A stretch of 64,000 nucleotides of DNA. It comes from Pseudomonas fluorescens (lineage in GTDB: Bacteria > Pseudomonadota > Gammaproteobacteria > Pseudomonadales > Pseudomonadaceae). Where the stretch lies: positions 4,648,501 to 4,712,500 of the forward strand of contig NZ_CP012830.1 in assembly GCF_001307155.1 (NCBI RefSeq), in the 5' to 3' direction. The position numbers were made by a program, and so were the translations under genes. Under the pieces are notes generated by a model, which was given only the letters and a program-made list of their open reading frames with translations, was not told where the DNA came from and ran no database searches. This document shows positions 1 to 9,080 of the stretch, one piece after another (positions within the stretch are counted from its first letter, which is position 1; every line of letters begins with the position of its first letter).

Positions 1-230
1 AGACGCTGTAAAGAAAGCGATAAACGGTCGTAAGGCTTGAGTTACAAGGGTTACAAGATGTAGGTGTGTCATTTTTGAGTCATCTGTTTTTTGACGCTTT
101 TGCACGTTAGATGGCATTTCTTGCGCTTTAAGTGCGTGCTGCTAGTGCCCAAAAATGGCCAGTCACTAACTCGCCATACCGATCAGGAGCGAGAGAGGAC
201 TCATGACCAGATACCTGAAGGAGCTCGGGC

Positions 231-464
231 CTCGACATTTTCAACTACGGCTATGTCGCTTCCGTCGCCAACTGCAGCGCCGACACCAACGTGACCTTGC
301 GCTATGGCGGTGCGCGCACGGACTACACGCGTATCAATTCGAGCCTGCCGTCGATCTGGCAATACGCAAAGAAGGCCGGGTTGCATACGGCCTACATCGA
401 CGCCCAGTTCGACCAGACCGGCGTGGGCTGTAGTGAAAAATGTGAACAGAAACACTATCATTAA
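231..464 (+). pseudogene. Remnant of a phosphoethanolamine transferase (sulfatase fold) gene
   Basis: The frame from 231 to the TAA at 462-464 encodes a fragment with the hallmarks of the periplasmic sulfatase-fold domain of EptA-type lipid A phosphoethanolamine transferases: LDIFNYGYVASVANCSADTN, then RYGGARTDY, then SSLPSIWQYAKKAGLHTAYI, then DAQ. It has no start codon (a TGA lies just upstream at 216-218). It also lacks the membrane domain and the C-terminal metal-binding half, and it ends in an unrelated tail after TGVG. The fragment is about 65-75 codons, against more than 500 in the family. It is therefore a decayed or recombined scrap, probably left when the AT-richer gene that follows was inserted. 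Family assignment is by motif recognition only. Confidence 0.7.
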
Positions 465-487
465 CTATCTTTTTGTGGTGTTTCAAG

Positions 488-1966
488 ATGAGTCTTGCTG
501 TCAGTGTGTGTTTTTCCAGAACCGTACGGTTAATGCTGTGCTCTATTTTTTTTGTACCCTCTTTCGCTCTAGCTGAAGAAGCTGATGCAAAAAAATGGAA
601 GGAGTTAACAAATAATGACCTTTCTGCTATGCATCAACTGATAGTCAGTGCTCATCCAGGCGCTTTAGACAGTAACAATAAGGCTTTTGCGAGCTGGGTT
701 GAACAGGGGTATTTAGAAGCTCGGCAACTGTCGGCGCAGGTCAAGTCGAAGAAAGATTCTTTAGCCGTTCTCAATTTTTACATTGCTGGTTTTCAGGATG
801 GTCACGTAGGGCTGAGTCAATCAAAACAGGAGAAGTCTTCTTGGGCAGGTTTTGTTTTGGGGATGAAGGGGCAGAGCTTTATTGTAAAGAATGTCTCTAA
901 AGACTGGCCTGTGCCTTTACCTCCCGTCGGGTCCGAGGTGGTGGCGTGTGATAATAAGTCAGTCCGCGAGATACTGGAAAGTGACCTGTCGCCCTATATT
1001 GATCGTAGACTTAAATTGCACTCGACATGGTTGCATTTGGCTACGCAGTTGACGGTGGATGATGTCAATTATCCCGTGCTGGGCAGAGTCTTGCCAAACA
1101 ACTGCCTGGTTACTCTCCCAAATGGAGATCAACAGCACTTTACTTTGTTATGGCGGCAAGAGCGCGGGGAGCTGGATCCTTTACTGTCGCAGCCTCAACC
1201 GCCACAGACTCTAAAAGACCTGGGAGACGGGCGCTACTGGATACACGTATCAAATTTCACACCTTCAGCAGCTGAAAATGCCTCCCTCGATAAAATGCTA
1301 AGCGGCATCAAAAGTATCAATGATGCCAAGCTGGTTGTGCTTGATGCACGTGGTAATCGCGGTGGTAACAGTTTAGTGGGTGTTGAAATACTTTCTGCTC
1401 TGTTAGGTTCAAAAGTTGTGAATGGTGTGGGTGAGCAATCTCGCGCGTATGCGATGTGGCGTGTTTCTCCTTTTGCATTGTCAACGCTCAGTCATGTTCT
1501 AAAGTCCATGGAGGGTGATTATGGAAAAAGCAGTGAGGCCTATAAGTTTGTTTCTGGTTTAACTGGATCGATGGGGCTCGCGCTTCGTGAGAAAAAAGAT
1601 TGGTTGCGGCAGCCGAGTTCTTCGTCAATAGATCAAGGGAAGTTGAAAGGGTTTAATGCCCAAGGCTTCAAAGGTAAGCTTGCGCTGGTGACGGACTCAT
1701 TTTGCGCTAGCGCCTGTCTAGACTTTGCGGACATTGTTCTTGCTATTCCGGGGACTGTCCATCTGGGATTACCAACGAGTGCCGACACGCAGTATATTGA
1801 TATAGGCTCTCAATCACTGCCGAGTGGTGCCCAGTTCTGGTTACCGTTAAAGGTATGGAGAGACCGAGCGCGAGGAAATAACCAAAGTTATGATCCGAGC
1901 TTTATCTTTGATGGGGATATCAATGATACTGCGGCCGTGCAGAAATGGGTTCTTGATACGATCTGA
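488..1966 (+). CDS. Secreted S41-family (C-terminal processing type) peptidase-like protein
   Basis: A 492-residue protein with an N-terminal signal sequence (hydrophobic LMLCSIFFVPSFALA followed by charged residues), so probably periplasmic. The C-terminal half has the S41 (TSPc) landmarks: a LVVLDARGNRGGNS strand-turn near residues 283-292 and TDSFCASACLDFADIV near 403-418, where Ser408 is at the position of the nucleophile. A clear catalytic Lys was not identified, so activity is uncertain. I chose the ATG at 488 over the upstream TTG at 473; the ATG at 533 is also possible and still keeps the signal peptide. Codon use is AT-richer than the flanking genes and the gene abuts a broken eptA fragment, which suggests acquisition by transfer. 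The substrate is unknown. Confidence 0.7.
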   Translation: MSLAVSVCFSRTVRLMLCSIFFVPSFALAEEADAKKWKELTNNDLSAMHQLIVSAHPGALDSNNKAFASWVEQGYLEARQLSAQVKSKKDSLAVLNFYIAGFQDGHVGLSQSKQEKSSWAGFVLGMKGQSFIVKNVSKDWPVPLPPVGSEVVACDNKSVREILESDLSPYIDRRLKLHSTWLHLATQLTVDDVNYPVLGRVLPNNCLVTLPNGDQQHFTLLWRQERGELDPLLSQPQPPQTLKDLGDGRYWIHVSNFTPSAAENASLDKMLSGIKSINDAKLVVLDARGNRGGNSLVGVEILSALLGSKVVNGVGEQSRAYAMWRVSPFALSTLSHVLKSMEGDYGKSSEAYKFVSGLTGSMGLALREKKDWLRQPSSSSIDQGKLKGFNAQGFKGKLALVTDSFCASACLDFADIVLAIPGTVHLGLPTSADTQYIDIGSQSLPSGAQFWLPLKVWRDRARGNNQSYDPSFIFDGDINDTAAVQKWVLDTI

Positions 1967-2171
1967 CAGTTATTAAACGATACTGCACTGCGGGCTTAAG
2001 CTGGTGAGGCTGCTGAGCAATTCGCCGATCTTCTTATCATAATGGCGAGACCCGCTTTGAGCTCAGATTGCACGCCAGACGCCTCGACAATCGTTAACCA
2101 ACAAAAACCATGCAGGGCGTGCATGCCTGTCCGCTATCCTTGGCCTGACTTCCTGTCGAACGAGCGTTCCC

Positions 2172-2840
2172 ATGCTTCAGGTCCAAGGCGTGTTCAAAAG
2201 CTACGCCACACCCCAGGGCCCATTGGCGGTGTTGCAAGGTGTCGACTTGCAACTGACGCAAGGCAGCAGTCTGGCGCTGATGGGCGAATCCGGCAGTGGC
2301 AAGAGCACCTTGCTGCACTTGATTGCCGGGCTCGATAAGGTTGATCGCGGCAGCATCCGCATGGGCGATCAGCGCCTCGAACAGATGAACGAAGGGCAAC
2401 TGGCAAATTGGCGGCGCACTGAAATCGGCCTGGTGTTCCAGCAGTACAACCTGATTGGCAGCCTGCGGGTCGAGGACAATCTGGCATTCCAGGCACGCCT
2501 CGCCGGACGTCATGACCTGCGTTGGCAAGCGCACTTGGTGGCGCGGTTGGGGCTGGGGGATTTACTCCAACGTTATCCGGAGCAGTTATCCGGTGGCCAG
2601 CAGCAACGGGTTGCTCTCGGTCGGGCGCTGGCGTCGCGTCCGCGTCTGCTGTTGGCCGATGAGCCGACCGGCAGTCTCGATGAACACACCAGCGATGAGG
2701 TGCTCGACTTGCTGCTGGAGCTGCTCGATGACAGCCCCAGCAGTTTGTTGATGGTCACTCACAGCCCACGGGTCGCCGCACGGCTGGCAGAAAAAGTGCT
2801 GCTGCACGGTGGACGCCTGGTCGACACAGGCCAACGCTGA
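2172..2840 (+). CDS. ABC transporter ATP-binding protein, LolD/MacB type
   Basis: A 222-residue nucleotide-binding subunit. Walker A is GESGSGKS at residues 38-45, the Q-loop is in FQQYN, the ABC signature is LSGGQQQR near 138-145, and Walker B is LLLADEPT near 158. The overall form matches the LolD/MacB/FtsE class, which pairs with FtsX-fold permeases and drives lipoprotein export or mechanotransmission rather than classical import. The stop at 2840 is one base before the ATG of the permease gene, so the two are co-transcribed and probably coupled. The third gene is a secreted CrtC/AttH-like lipoprotein; this set resembles the AttE-H type systems described in rhizobia. The substrate cannot be deduced. 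Confidence 0.9.
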   Translation: MLQVQGVFKSYATPQGPLAVLQGVDLQLTQGSSLALMGESGSGKSTLLHLIAGLDKVDRGSIRMGDQRLEQMNEGQLANWRRTEIGLVFQQYNLIGSLRVEDNLAFQARLAGRHDLRWQAHLVARLGLGDLLQRYPEQLSGGQQQRVALGRALASRPRLLLADEPTGSLDEHTSDEVLDLLLELLDDSPSSLLMVTHSPRVAARLAEKVLLHGGRLVDTGQR

Positions 2841-2841
2841 T

Positions 2842-5319
2842 ATGGACGTTTTGCGTGAAACCTTGCGAGCGCTGCTCAGCCATTGGCGTCAGCACCCGGT
2901 GCAGTTTTTCAGTGTGCTGACCGGGCTCTGGCTGGCCACCGGCCTGCTGACCGGGGTACAGGCGCTGAACAGTCAGGCGCGAGAAAGTTACGCCCGCGCC
3001 AGTCAGCTGATTGGCGGTGAACCCCAAGCCAGCCTCAGTGCGCCGAATGGCGCGACCTTTTCTCAGGCGTTGTTCGTCAACCTGCGCCGGGCCGGTTGGC
3101 CGGTATCACCGGTGTTGCAGGCGCGACTGCAACTCAAGGGGCATGAAGACCTGCGCTTGCAGTTGATGGGTATCGAGCCGTTGTCGTTGCCCAGCGGTTC
3201 GGCGCTGGCCGGACAACACCTCGACATGGCGCAGATGGTCGATTTTGTCGGCCCGCCGGGCCGTACCTGGATTGCCCCGTCAACCTTGCAGGCGCTCGGT
3301 TTACGTGACGGCGACCAACCGCAAAACCTCAACGGGCAGACCTTGCCGCCGTTGCACAGTCAGGTCGACATGGCCCCCGGCGTATTGCTGGTGGACATCG
3401 GAGTTGCCCAGCAGGTGCTGGGTTTGCCGGCACAGCTGTCGCGACTGTTGTTGCCCAGGGAGTTCGCCGCCACCGAGCCTCAGCTACCCAGCGAATTGAC
3501 GGAGCAGTTGCAACTCAAGCGCAGCGGCGAGGAAAACAATCTGGCGCGGCTCACCGAAAGCTTCCACCTGAACCTCGACGCGCTGGGGTTTCTGTCGTTC
3601 GTGGTCGGCTTGTTCATTGTCCACGCGGCTATTGGTCTGGCGCTGGAGCAACGTCGCGGGTTGTTCAGAACCCTGCGCGCCTGTGGGGTCAGCGTGCGGA
3701 CGCTGATCTTCTGCCTGAGCCTTGAATTGGGTGGGCTGGCACTGCTCGGCGGGATGGCCGGAGTGGTCAGCGGTTATCTGTTGGCCAGCCTGCTGTTGCC
3801 GGACGTTGCCGCCAGCTTGCGTGGTTTATATGGCGCGGAAGTGGCGGGACGGTTGAGCCTCAGCCCGCTGTGGTGGTTCAGCGGGCTCGCTGTCAGCCTG
3901 CTCGGCGCACTGCTGGCCGGGGCGAACAGTTTGCTGCGGGCGGCGCAATTGCCGCTGCTGGCGTTGGCCAATCCGCAAGCCTGGCATCAGGCTCACGCGC
4001 GCTGGTTGCGGCGTCAGGGTTGGGTGGCGGCAGTCGCTGCGGTGATCGGCCTGATTGCGTTGCTGTGGGGTGACAGCCTGGCCAGCGGTTTTGTGTTGAT
4101 GGCTGCGTTGTTGATCGGTGCTGCATTGAGTTTGCCGGTGCTGCTCGACGTTGTATTGAATCGGCTCGTGCGGCGCAGCCGATCGGTGCTGGGGCAATGG
4201 TTTCTCGCCGATTGCCGTCAGCAGTTGCCTGCCCTGAGCCTGGCCTTGATGGCGCTGCTGTTGGCGCTGGCGGCCAACATCGGTGCCGGCAGCATGACCG
4301 CCGGTTTTCGTCAGACCTTCAGTGACTGGCTGGAGCAACGGCTGACTGCCGAGCTTTACGTCAACCCGCAGAACCCGGCACAGGCCACCGAACTGCAACA
4401 GTGGCTGCCGGAACAAAAAATCAACGCGGTGTTGCCGAGCTGGCAGGTCGCGGTGTCGTTGCAGGGCTGGCCGGCAGACCTTTTCGGGGTGATCGATCAT
4501 CCGACCTATCGCGAGCATTGGCCGTTGCTTGAAGCACTGGGCGAGCGTCCCTGGGATCAGTTGGTAGCGCATGACACGGTGATGCTCAGCGAACAACTGG
4601 CCCGTCGACTCAAGCTGCGGCTCGGTGACCACCTGAGCATTCCCACGCCACAAGGCGCGTGGTCACCGCAATTGATCGGGATCTATGCCGACTACGGCAA
4701 CCCCAAGGGGCACTTGCTGGTCAACGCTGAACACCTGCTGCATTACTGGCCGCAACTGACGCCGAGTCGCTTCAACCTGCGTATCGATCCGGCGCAAATC
4801 CCCGCGCTACTGACGGCGCTGCAATCGCGCTTTGCCCTGGATGACAGCCGTATCGTCGATCAGGCCCGACTCAAGGGCTGGTCGACGCAGGTGTTCGAAC
4901 GGACCTTCGCGGCGACGGCGGCGCTCAACAGCCTGACCCTCGGCGTGGCCGGTGTGGCGCTGTTCATCAGTTTGCTGACCCAGAGTCAGAGCCGTCTCGG
5001 GCAACTGGCACCGTTGTGGGCGCTGGGCGTGACGCGCCGACAATTGATGCTGCTCAACCTCGGGCAGACCTGGTTGCTGGCCCTGCTGACATTGGTGGTG
5101 GCGTTACCCTTGGGGCTGGCGCTGGCCTGGTGCCTGGACACGGTGATCAACGTTCAGGCGTTTGGCTGGCGCCTGCCGTTGCGGGTGTTCCCGTTGCAAC
5201 TCGTGGAATTGATGGGGCTGGCGATGTTGGCGACGTTACTGGCCTCGGCCTGGCCATTGTTCAAGCTCTATCGCACGCAACCGGCGGACCTGCTGAGGAG
5301 CTTTGCCCATGAGGATTAA
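2842..5319 (+). CDS. FtsX-fold ABC transporter permease
   Basis: An 825-residue membrane protein with two FtsX-like permease modules. One N-terminal helix (about residues 18-38) precedes a large extracytoplasmic region. A block of membrane segments follows around 240-440, then a second extracytoplasmic region, and the last helices lie near 690-820. This length and domain order match the large single-chain permeases that work with LolD-type ATPases. The ATG at 2842 was chosen because it starts one base after the ATPase stop; an in-frame extension from 2809 would overlap the ATPase. The 3' end overlaps the next gene, whose ATG is at 5309. Confidence 0.88.
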   Translation: MDVLRETLRALLSHWRQHPVQFFSVLTGLWLATGLLTGVQALNSQARESYARASQLIGGEPQASLSAPNGATFSQALFVNLRRAGWPVSPVLQARLQLKGHEDLRLQLMGIEPLSLPSGSALAGQHLDMAQMVDFVGPPGRTWIAPSTLQALGLRDGDQPQNLNGQTLPPLHSQVDMAPGVLLVDIGVAQQVLGLPAQLSRLLLPREFAATEPQLPSELTEQLQLKRSGEENNLARLTESFHLNLDALGFLSFVVGLFIVHAAIGLALEQRRGLFRTLRACGVSVRTLIFCLSLELGGLALLGGMAGVVSGYLLASLLLPDVAASLRGLYGAEVAGRLSLSPLWWFSGLAVSLLGALLAGANSLLRAAQLPLLALANPQAWHQAHARWLRRQGWVAAVAAVIGLIALLWGDSLASGFVLMAALLIGAALSLPVLLDVVLNRLVRRSRSVLGQWFLADCRQQLPALSLALMALLLALAANIGAGSMTAGFRQTFSDWLEQRLTAELYVNPQNPAQATELQQWLPEQKINAVLPSWQVAVSLQGWPADLFGVIDHPTYREHWPLLEALGERPWDQLVAHDTVMLSEQLARRLKLRLGDHLSIPTPQGAWSPQLIGIYADYGNPKGHLLVNAEHLLHYWPQLTPSRFNLRIDPAQIPALLTALQSRFALDDSRIVDQARLKGWSTQVFERTFAATAALNSLTLGVAGVALFISLLTQSQSRLGQLAPLWALGVTRRQLMLLNLGQTWLLALLTLVVALPLGLALAWCLDTVINVQAFGWRLPLRVFPLQLVELMGLAMLATLLASAWPLFKLYRTQPADLLRSFAHED

Positions 5320-6382
5320 CTGGGCCGTTGGCGTGTTGTTGCTGGCATTGACGGGTTGCGATGACTCATCGACGCACAACGAAAGTTTCGCCGGGCTGGG
5401 CAGTGAAGCGGCGGCGTTCCAGCAAGTGACGCCGGGCCGGGTTTTCAGCTTCCCGGCCGATCACGGTGCGCATGAGGGTTACCGCGTTGAATGGTGGTAC
5501 ATCACCGCCAACCTCAAGGACTCGCAGGGCCGGGAGTTCGGCGTGCAGTGGACGCTGTTTCGCAATGCGCTGAAGGCCGGGCCCGAGCAACCCGGCTGGG
5601 CCAGCCAGATCGTCTGGCTCGGTCATGCGGCAGTGACCTCGGCGACCGTTCACTACGCCGCCGAGCGTTACGCCCGCGGTGGCGTCGGCCAGGCCGGGGT
5701 TCAGAACGTGCCGTTTACGGCGTGGATCGATGACTGGCGCCTGAACACTCAAACCGACGCCGCGAACCCTTTGGCCGAGATGCACATGCAGGCCAGCGGC
5801 AAGGGTTTCAACTATCGGCTGCGACTCACCTCAAATCGGCCGTTGGTGCTGCAAGGCGAGCAAGGCTTCAGTCAAAAATCCGAGCAGGGCCAGGCGTCGT
5901 ACTACTACAGCCAGCCGTTCTTCCAGGCCAGCGGCAGCCTGGAAATCGACGGCACGACGTATCAGGTCAGTGGCCGGGCGTGGCTCGACCGTGAGTGGAG
6001 CAGCCAGCCGCTGACGGCGAACCAGACCGGTTGGGACTGGTTTTCCCTGCACCTGGACAGTGGCGCGCAAGTGATGCTGTACCGGATTCGACAGAAGGGC
6101 GGAGGGGTGTACCTGACCGGCAGCTGGATCAACCCGGACGGCAGCGTTGTGCAACTCTCGCGAGACGAGATCAGCCTCACACCGTTGGCGTCTTCCGAGG
6201 TGGCCGGGCGGCGTTTGCCGACGCGCTGGTCGATCAAGGTCCCGGGCAAAGGCCTGGACATCACCAGCAGCGCGCTGAACCCCGGGGCCTGGATGGATTT
6301 GCGCATTCCCTACTGGGAGGGGCCGGTGCAGGTGAGCGGCAGCCATGCCGGCAACGGGTATCTGGAAATGACCGGGTACTGA
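5309..6382 (+). CDS. AttH/CrtC-like (lipocalin-like) lipoprotein
   Basis: A 357-residue protein with a lipoprotein signal sequence: a hydrophobic stretch ends in LALTGC, with the acylated Cys at residue 17. The mature part has motifs of the CrtC/AttH hydroxyneurosporene-synthase-like fold: a YRVEWWYITANL strand near 60, an early WTLFRN motif, and the SGRAWLDREW signature with a WDWFSLHL strand in the C-terminal half. Proteins of this family often sit with an FtsX-type permease and ATPase, as here. The ATG at 5309 follows a GAGGAG ribosome-binding site and lies inside the last codons of the permease gene, so translation is coupled. It is probably an envelope component of the exporter; its ligand is unknown. 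Confidence 0.82.
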   Translation: MRINWAVGVLLLALTGCDDSSTHNESFAGLGSEAAAFQQVTPGRVFSFPADHGAHEGYRVEWWYITANLKDSQGREFGVQWTLFRNALKAGPEQPGWASQIVWLGHAAVTSATVHYAAERYARGGVGQAGVQNVPFTAWIDDWRLNTQTDAANPLAEMHMQASGKGFNYRLRLTSNRPLVLQGEQGFSQKSEQGQASYYYSQPFFQASGSLEIDGTTYQVSGRAWLDREWSSQPLTANQTGWDWFSLHLDSGAQVMLYRIRQKGGGVYLTGSWINPDGSVVQLSRDEISLTPLASSEVAGRRLPTRWSIKVPGKGLDITSSALNPGAWMDLRIPYWEGPVQVSGSHAGNGYLEMTGY

Positions 6383-6684
6383 TCCAGAGCGCCGCCCGGT
6401 ATCCATGCGCTCCTGCTCAGGGAAACAAGGGTGGTCGGATTGGTTCGATTTTTTTCGTTACAAACAAATTAGCGGGAACATTGTGTCCAGATTTATTCAG
6501 AATTTGTGAGCGGACAGAACGTTTGCGTTGCATTAAAATTCCCCCGTTCGCTCAGTGTCGGGGCTCTTTACCGGTGCATGGATTGCCAGGCCATAACACT
6601 GGGCGAACACCTTCCTCCAGGCGCGATAAACAACATTTCTTGCTGCGCCTCATCACACCGACAACCTTCAAATCACACCTCTCG
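6383..6684. other. Intergenic region between convergent genes
   Basis: About 300 bases between the end of the AttH-like gene and the end of the anti-sigma factor gene. No convincing ORF, REP element or strong terminator hairpin was seen. A T-rich patch at about 6443-6455 is the only low-complexity feature. The short ORFs here have no ribosome-binding sites or recognisable products. Confidence 0.5.
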
Positions 6685-7443
6685 TTAAAAAGCACCCTGT
6701 TCAAGCAACTGGCTGAAGGCTTCCAGTTCGGTTTTTTCCAGATCGGATATCACGATAAAACGCATGTGATTGTGTTGCCACGCGACCACGTTGTAACCGC
6801 GGATGAACTGGTTTTTCCGGGGCTGATCGGTTTCTGTCGTCGGCACCATGAACACGTTGATGATGTGCTTCGCCCGCCCGTAAGACAGCGCAGCGGTCGT
6901 CTGGTGTTGCAGGTAATCCAGGCGCCCGCCGAGTAAAGGAAAACCCTGTGCCGAGAAGTCGAACACCGGTGGCGAAAAATCCAGCTTGCCGGTAAACCAG
7001 GGCTTGACCGTGTGCCGGTCGGACGACACGACATCGTTCAAGTGCTGGGCCATCAGCGAGCGCACATGGCTGGACACCGCTTCGTCCAGCCAGGGTTGCT
7101 CAGGCGAAGGCGTGGCCACATACAGCACCAGGGCCATGGCCAGTGCGATCGCGGAAAAAGCCGGTGCCAGCCACTTTCGCGTGGTATCTCTCAACGCTTG
7201 CCACGGAGAGGTCGGTGACGGGAGATTGACGAAGACCTGTTGAATCAGCGCATCGGGCGCCGCGTAATACGGCGCATAGGCCTTGACGCTGGTGATCAGC
7301 CGTTGCATTTCGTCATGCACACGTTGGCAGTCGGCACACTGCGACAGATGCCCGGCAACGTTCGCGGTGGTCGTGGCGTCCAGTTCATGGTCCAGGTAGC
7401 CATGAATCAATTCGTGGCAGACCGTGCAGTTGATCTCATTCAT
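6685..7443 (-). CDS. Anti-sigma factor with zinc-binding N-terminus
   Basis: A 252-residue protein. The N-terminus has a zinc-binding anti-sigma (ZAS) domain, with Cys residues in CTVC and the HLSQCADC form of the HxxxCxxC motif at about residues 31-39. A single membrane segment lies near residues 88-110 (APAFSAIALAMALVLYVA), and an extracytoplasmic C-terminal domain of about 140 residues follows. It is expected to bind and silence the ECF sigma factor encoded just upstream: the two genes overlap by 8 bases (sigma stop 7436-7438, this ATG at 7441-7443). The C-terminal domain may sense an envelope signal. Its targets are suggested by the divergent phosphoesterase-cupredoxin operon. Confidence 0.88.
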   Translation of the reverse strand: MNEINCTVCHELIHGYLDHELDATTTANVAGHLSQCADCQRVHDEMQRLITSVKAYAPYYAAPDALIQQVFVNLPSPTSPWQALRDTTRKWLAPAFSAIALAMALVLYVATPSPEQPWLDEAVSSHVRSLMAQHLNDVVSSDRHTVKPWFTGKLDFSPPVFDFSAQGFPLLGGRLDYLQHQTTAALSYGRAKHIINVFMVPTTETDQPRKNQFIRGYNVVAWQHNHMRFIVISDLEKTELEAFSQLLEQGAF

Positions 7444-7948
7444 GGCCTTGCAACTTCAGTAGTTCCAGCTTGAGCATGGCGCGAGCCCGGGCCAGTCTCG
7501 ACATGACGGTTCCCAGAGGTATGTCGACCACCTTCGCGATGTCCTTGTAAGGCATGTCCTCCAATTCCTTGAGGACGATCATTTCGCGAAAGGCCGGGGG
7601 CAGGGCGCGCAGTGCCTGTTGAACCCGTGCAGCGTCTTCGGCCTGCATGGCGAGCAGCTCCGGTGTCTGGCTGTGGCTCAGGGCAAAGTTGTCTTGCGAG
7701 ATTTCATCGCCGATGGCGACCCAACGATGGCTGGCCGAGCCCTTTAGCCAGTTGTAACTCTCGTTGCGGACGATCGTCAGGAACCAGGCCTTGGCATTGC
7801 CATCGGCAAAGCGATGCAGAAATCTGAACGCCTTGAGTGCACTTTCCTGCAGCACATCATGTGCCGCGCTGTCACTGCCGGTGAGCCAGCGCGCGAGGTT
7901 GTAAGCGGCATCCATATGCGGTGCAAGCAGCTCCTCAAATCGCTTCAT
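7436..7948 (-). CDS. ECF-type RNA polymerase sigma factor
   Basis: A 170-residue sigma factor with only regions 2 and 4, as in the extracytoplasmic-function group. Region 2 spans roughly residues 12-72 (DAAYNLARWLTGS, then HDVLQESALKAFRFL and AWFLTIVRNESYNWLK). Region 4 spans about 108-160 (ALPPAFREMIVLKELEDM, then YKDIAKVVDIPLGTVMSRLARAR). It is co-transcribed and overlaps with its anti-sigma gene. Upstream, a GGAATAAA box on its own strand (7991-7998) faces an identical box serving the divergent operon, which suggests autoregulation. Confidence 0.92.
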   Translation of the reverse strand: MKRFEELLAPHMDAAYNLARWLTGSDSAAHDVLQESALKAFRFLHRFADGNAKAWFLTIVRNESYNWLKGSASHRWVAIGDEISQDNFALSHSQTPELLAMQAEDAARVQQALRALPPAFREMIVLKELEDMPYKDIAKVVDIPLGTVMSRLARARAMLKLELLKLQGHE

Positions 7949-7990
7949 AGTGCCCCAGCCTTTGCCCCCTATAACCCGGATTCGCTGTGT

Positions 7991-8030
7991 TTTATTCCCG
8001 GAATGAAAAATATTTTTTCCCGGGAATAAA
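7991..8030. promoter_or_regulatory. Divergent ECF-type promoter boxes (GGAATAAA inverted repeat)
   Basis: GGAATAAA occurs on the + strand at 8023-8030 and on the - strand at 7991-7998, inside a longer inverted repeat (TTTATTCCCGG ... CCGGGAATAAA). Each copy resembles the GGAA-containing -35 element of ECF sigma promoters and points to one of the two divergent transcripts: sigma/anti-sigma to the left, phosphoesterase/cupredoxin to the right. Exact -10 elements are not clear. The reading as twin ECF promoters is inference from position and sequence. Confidence 0.5.
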
Positions 8031-8095
8031 CCCCCGACCGGCGCGGTTTTACATCCTGTCAGTTCATCAATGTAGACCGCTACGAGGGCGTTCCC

Positions 8096-9067
8096 ATGAA
8101 CATTCGTCCGGCATCACATGAAAAGCGTACAGATGGCCCCCTGGACCCCGACCGCAGGCACCTGCTCAAGTGCTCGGCGTGGGCGGGTGCCGGTGTCATC
8201 TGGGCATTGAGCGGCGGCATTCCCCGAGCGTTCGCCCTGGGCGAAGATGGCCAGGTGAAGGACCCGAAAGCGCTGGACAGCACCTTCCACTTCGTGCAAA
8301 TCAGCGACTCGCACATCGGTTTCAACAAGGAAGCCAATCCCGAACCGCTGAAGACCTTGCAGGTCGCCATCGACAAAGTTATCGCGCTGCCGAAACGACC
8401 TTCGCTGATCCTCCACACAGGCGACATCACCCACCTCTCCAAACCGGAGGAATTCGATACTGCCGCGTCTGTGCTCAAAGGCCTGCCTTCAACCGTGCAC
8501 TACATACCGGGTGAGCACGACACCCTCGATGAGGGCGGCGGCAAGCTCTATCTCGAGCGCTATGGCAAAGGTACCAAAGGCAATGGCTGGTACAGCTTCA
8601 ACGACCATGGCGTGCACTTCATCGCGCTGGTCAACGTCTTCAACTTCCAGGCCGGCCATGAGGCGACGCTCGGTGCCGAGCAACTGGCCTGGCTGCAGGA
8701 TGATTTAAAGGCGGTGAGCACCAGCACACCGGTTGTGGTGTTTACCCACATTCCATTGTGGACGATCTACCAGCCATGGGGCTGGGGCACCGAAGACGGC
8801 GATCAGGCCATCGCCATGCTGCGCAAATACGGTTCGGTGACGGTCCTCAATGGCCATATCCATCAGGTCATCCAGAAAGTCGAGGGCAACATCACCTTCC
8901 ACACCGCACGCGGCACGGCTTACCCGCAACCCGCACCCGGAGTCGGGCCAGCACCGGGACCGATGACCGTGGCAGCCGATCAACTGCGCAACTACCTGGG
9001 GATTACCGAGGTCAAGGCGACGCAGGGCGATCATCCGTTGGCATTGATCGATTCAACACTCGTTTAG
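8096..9067 (+). CDS. Tat-exported calcineurin-like metallophosphoesterase
   Basis: A 323-residue protein with a twin-arginine type N-terminus (Arg20-Arg21 in DRRHLLKCSAWAG, then a hydrophobic stretch), so it is probably exported folded. It carries the ordered metal-binding motifs of the calcineurin-like phosphoesterase fold: ISDSHIG, HTGDIT, a GEHD variant of the usual GNHD, FTHIPLW and NGHIHQ. Members hydrolyse phosphomonoesters or diesters with a dinuclear metal centre; the substrate cannot be read here. It is followed after 13 bases by a cupredoxin gene and faces an ECF sigma operon, so it is probably part of that sigma factor's regulon. Confidence 0.87.
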   Translation: MNIRPASHEKRTDGPLDPDRRHLLKCSAWAGAGVIWALSGGIPRAFALGEDGQVKDPKALDSTFHFVQISDSHIGFNKEANPEPLKTLQVAIDKVIALPKRPSLILHTGDITHLSKPEEFDTAASVLKGLPSTVHYIPGEHDTLDEGGGKLYLERYGKGTKGNGWYSFNDHGVHFIALVNVFNFQAGHEATLGAEQLAWLQDDLKAVSTSTPVVVFTHIPLWTIYQPWGWGTEDGDQAIAMLRKYGSVTVLNGHIHQVIQKVEGNITFHTARGTAYPQPAPGVGPAPGPMTVAADQLRNYLGITEVKATQGDHPLALIDSTLV

Positions 9068-9080
9068 GGGAGGCGCTGAG

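Noticed and set aside
8023..8030. GGAATAAA as another IolR-type box
   Set aside because: It lacks the AT-rich centre and the second half ATTCC, and it sits in a GC-rich context with a mirror copy that fits an ECF -35 element better.
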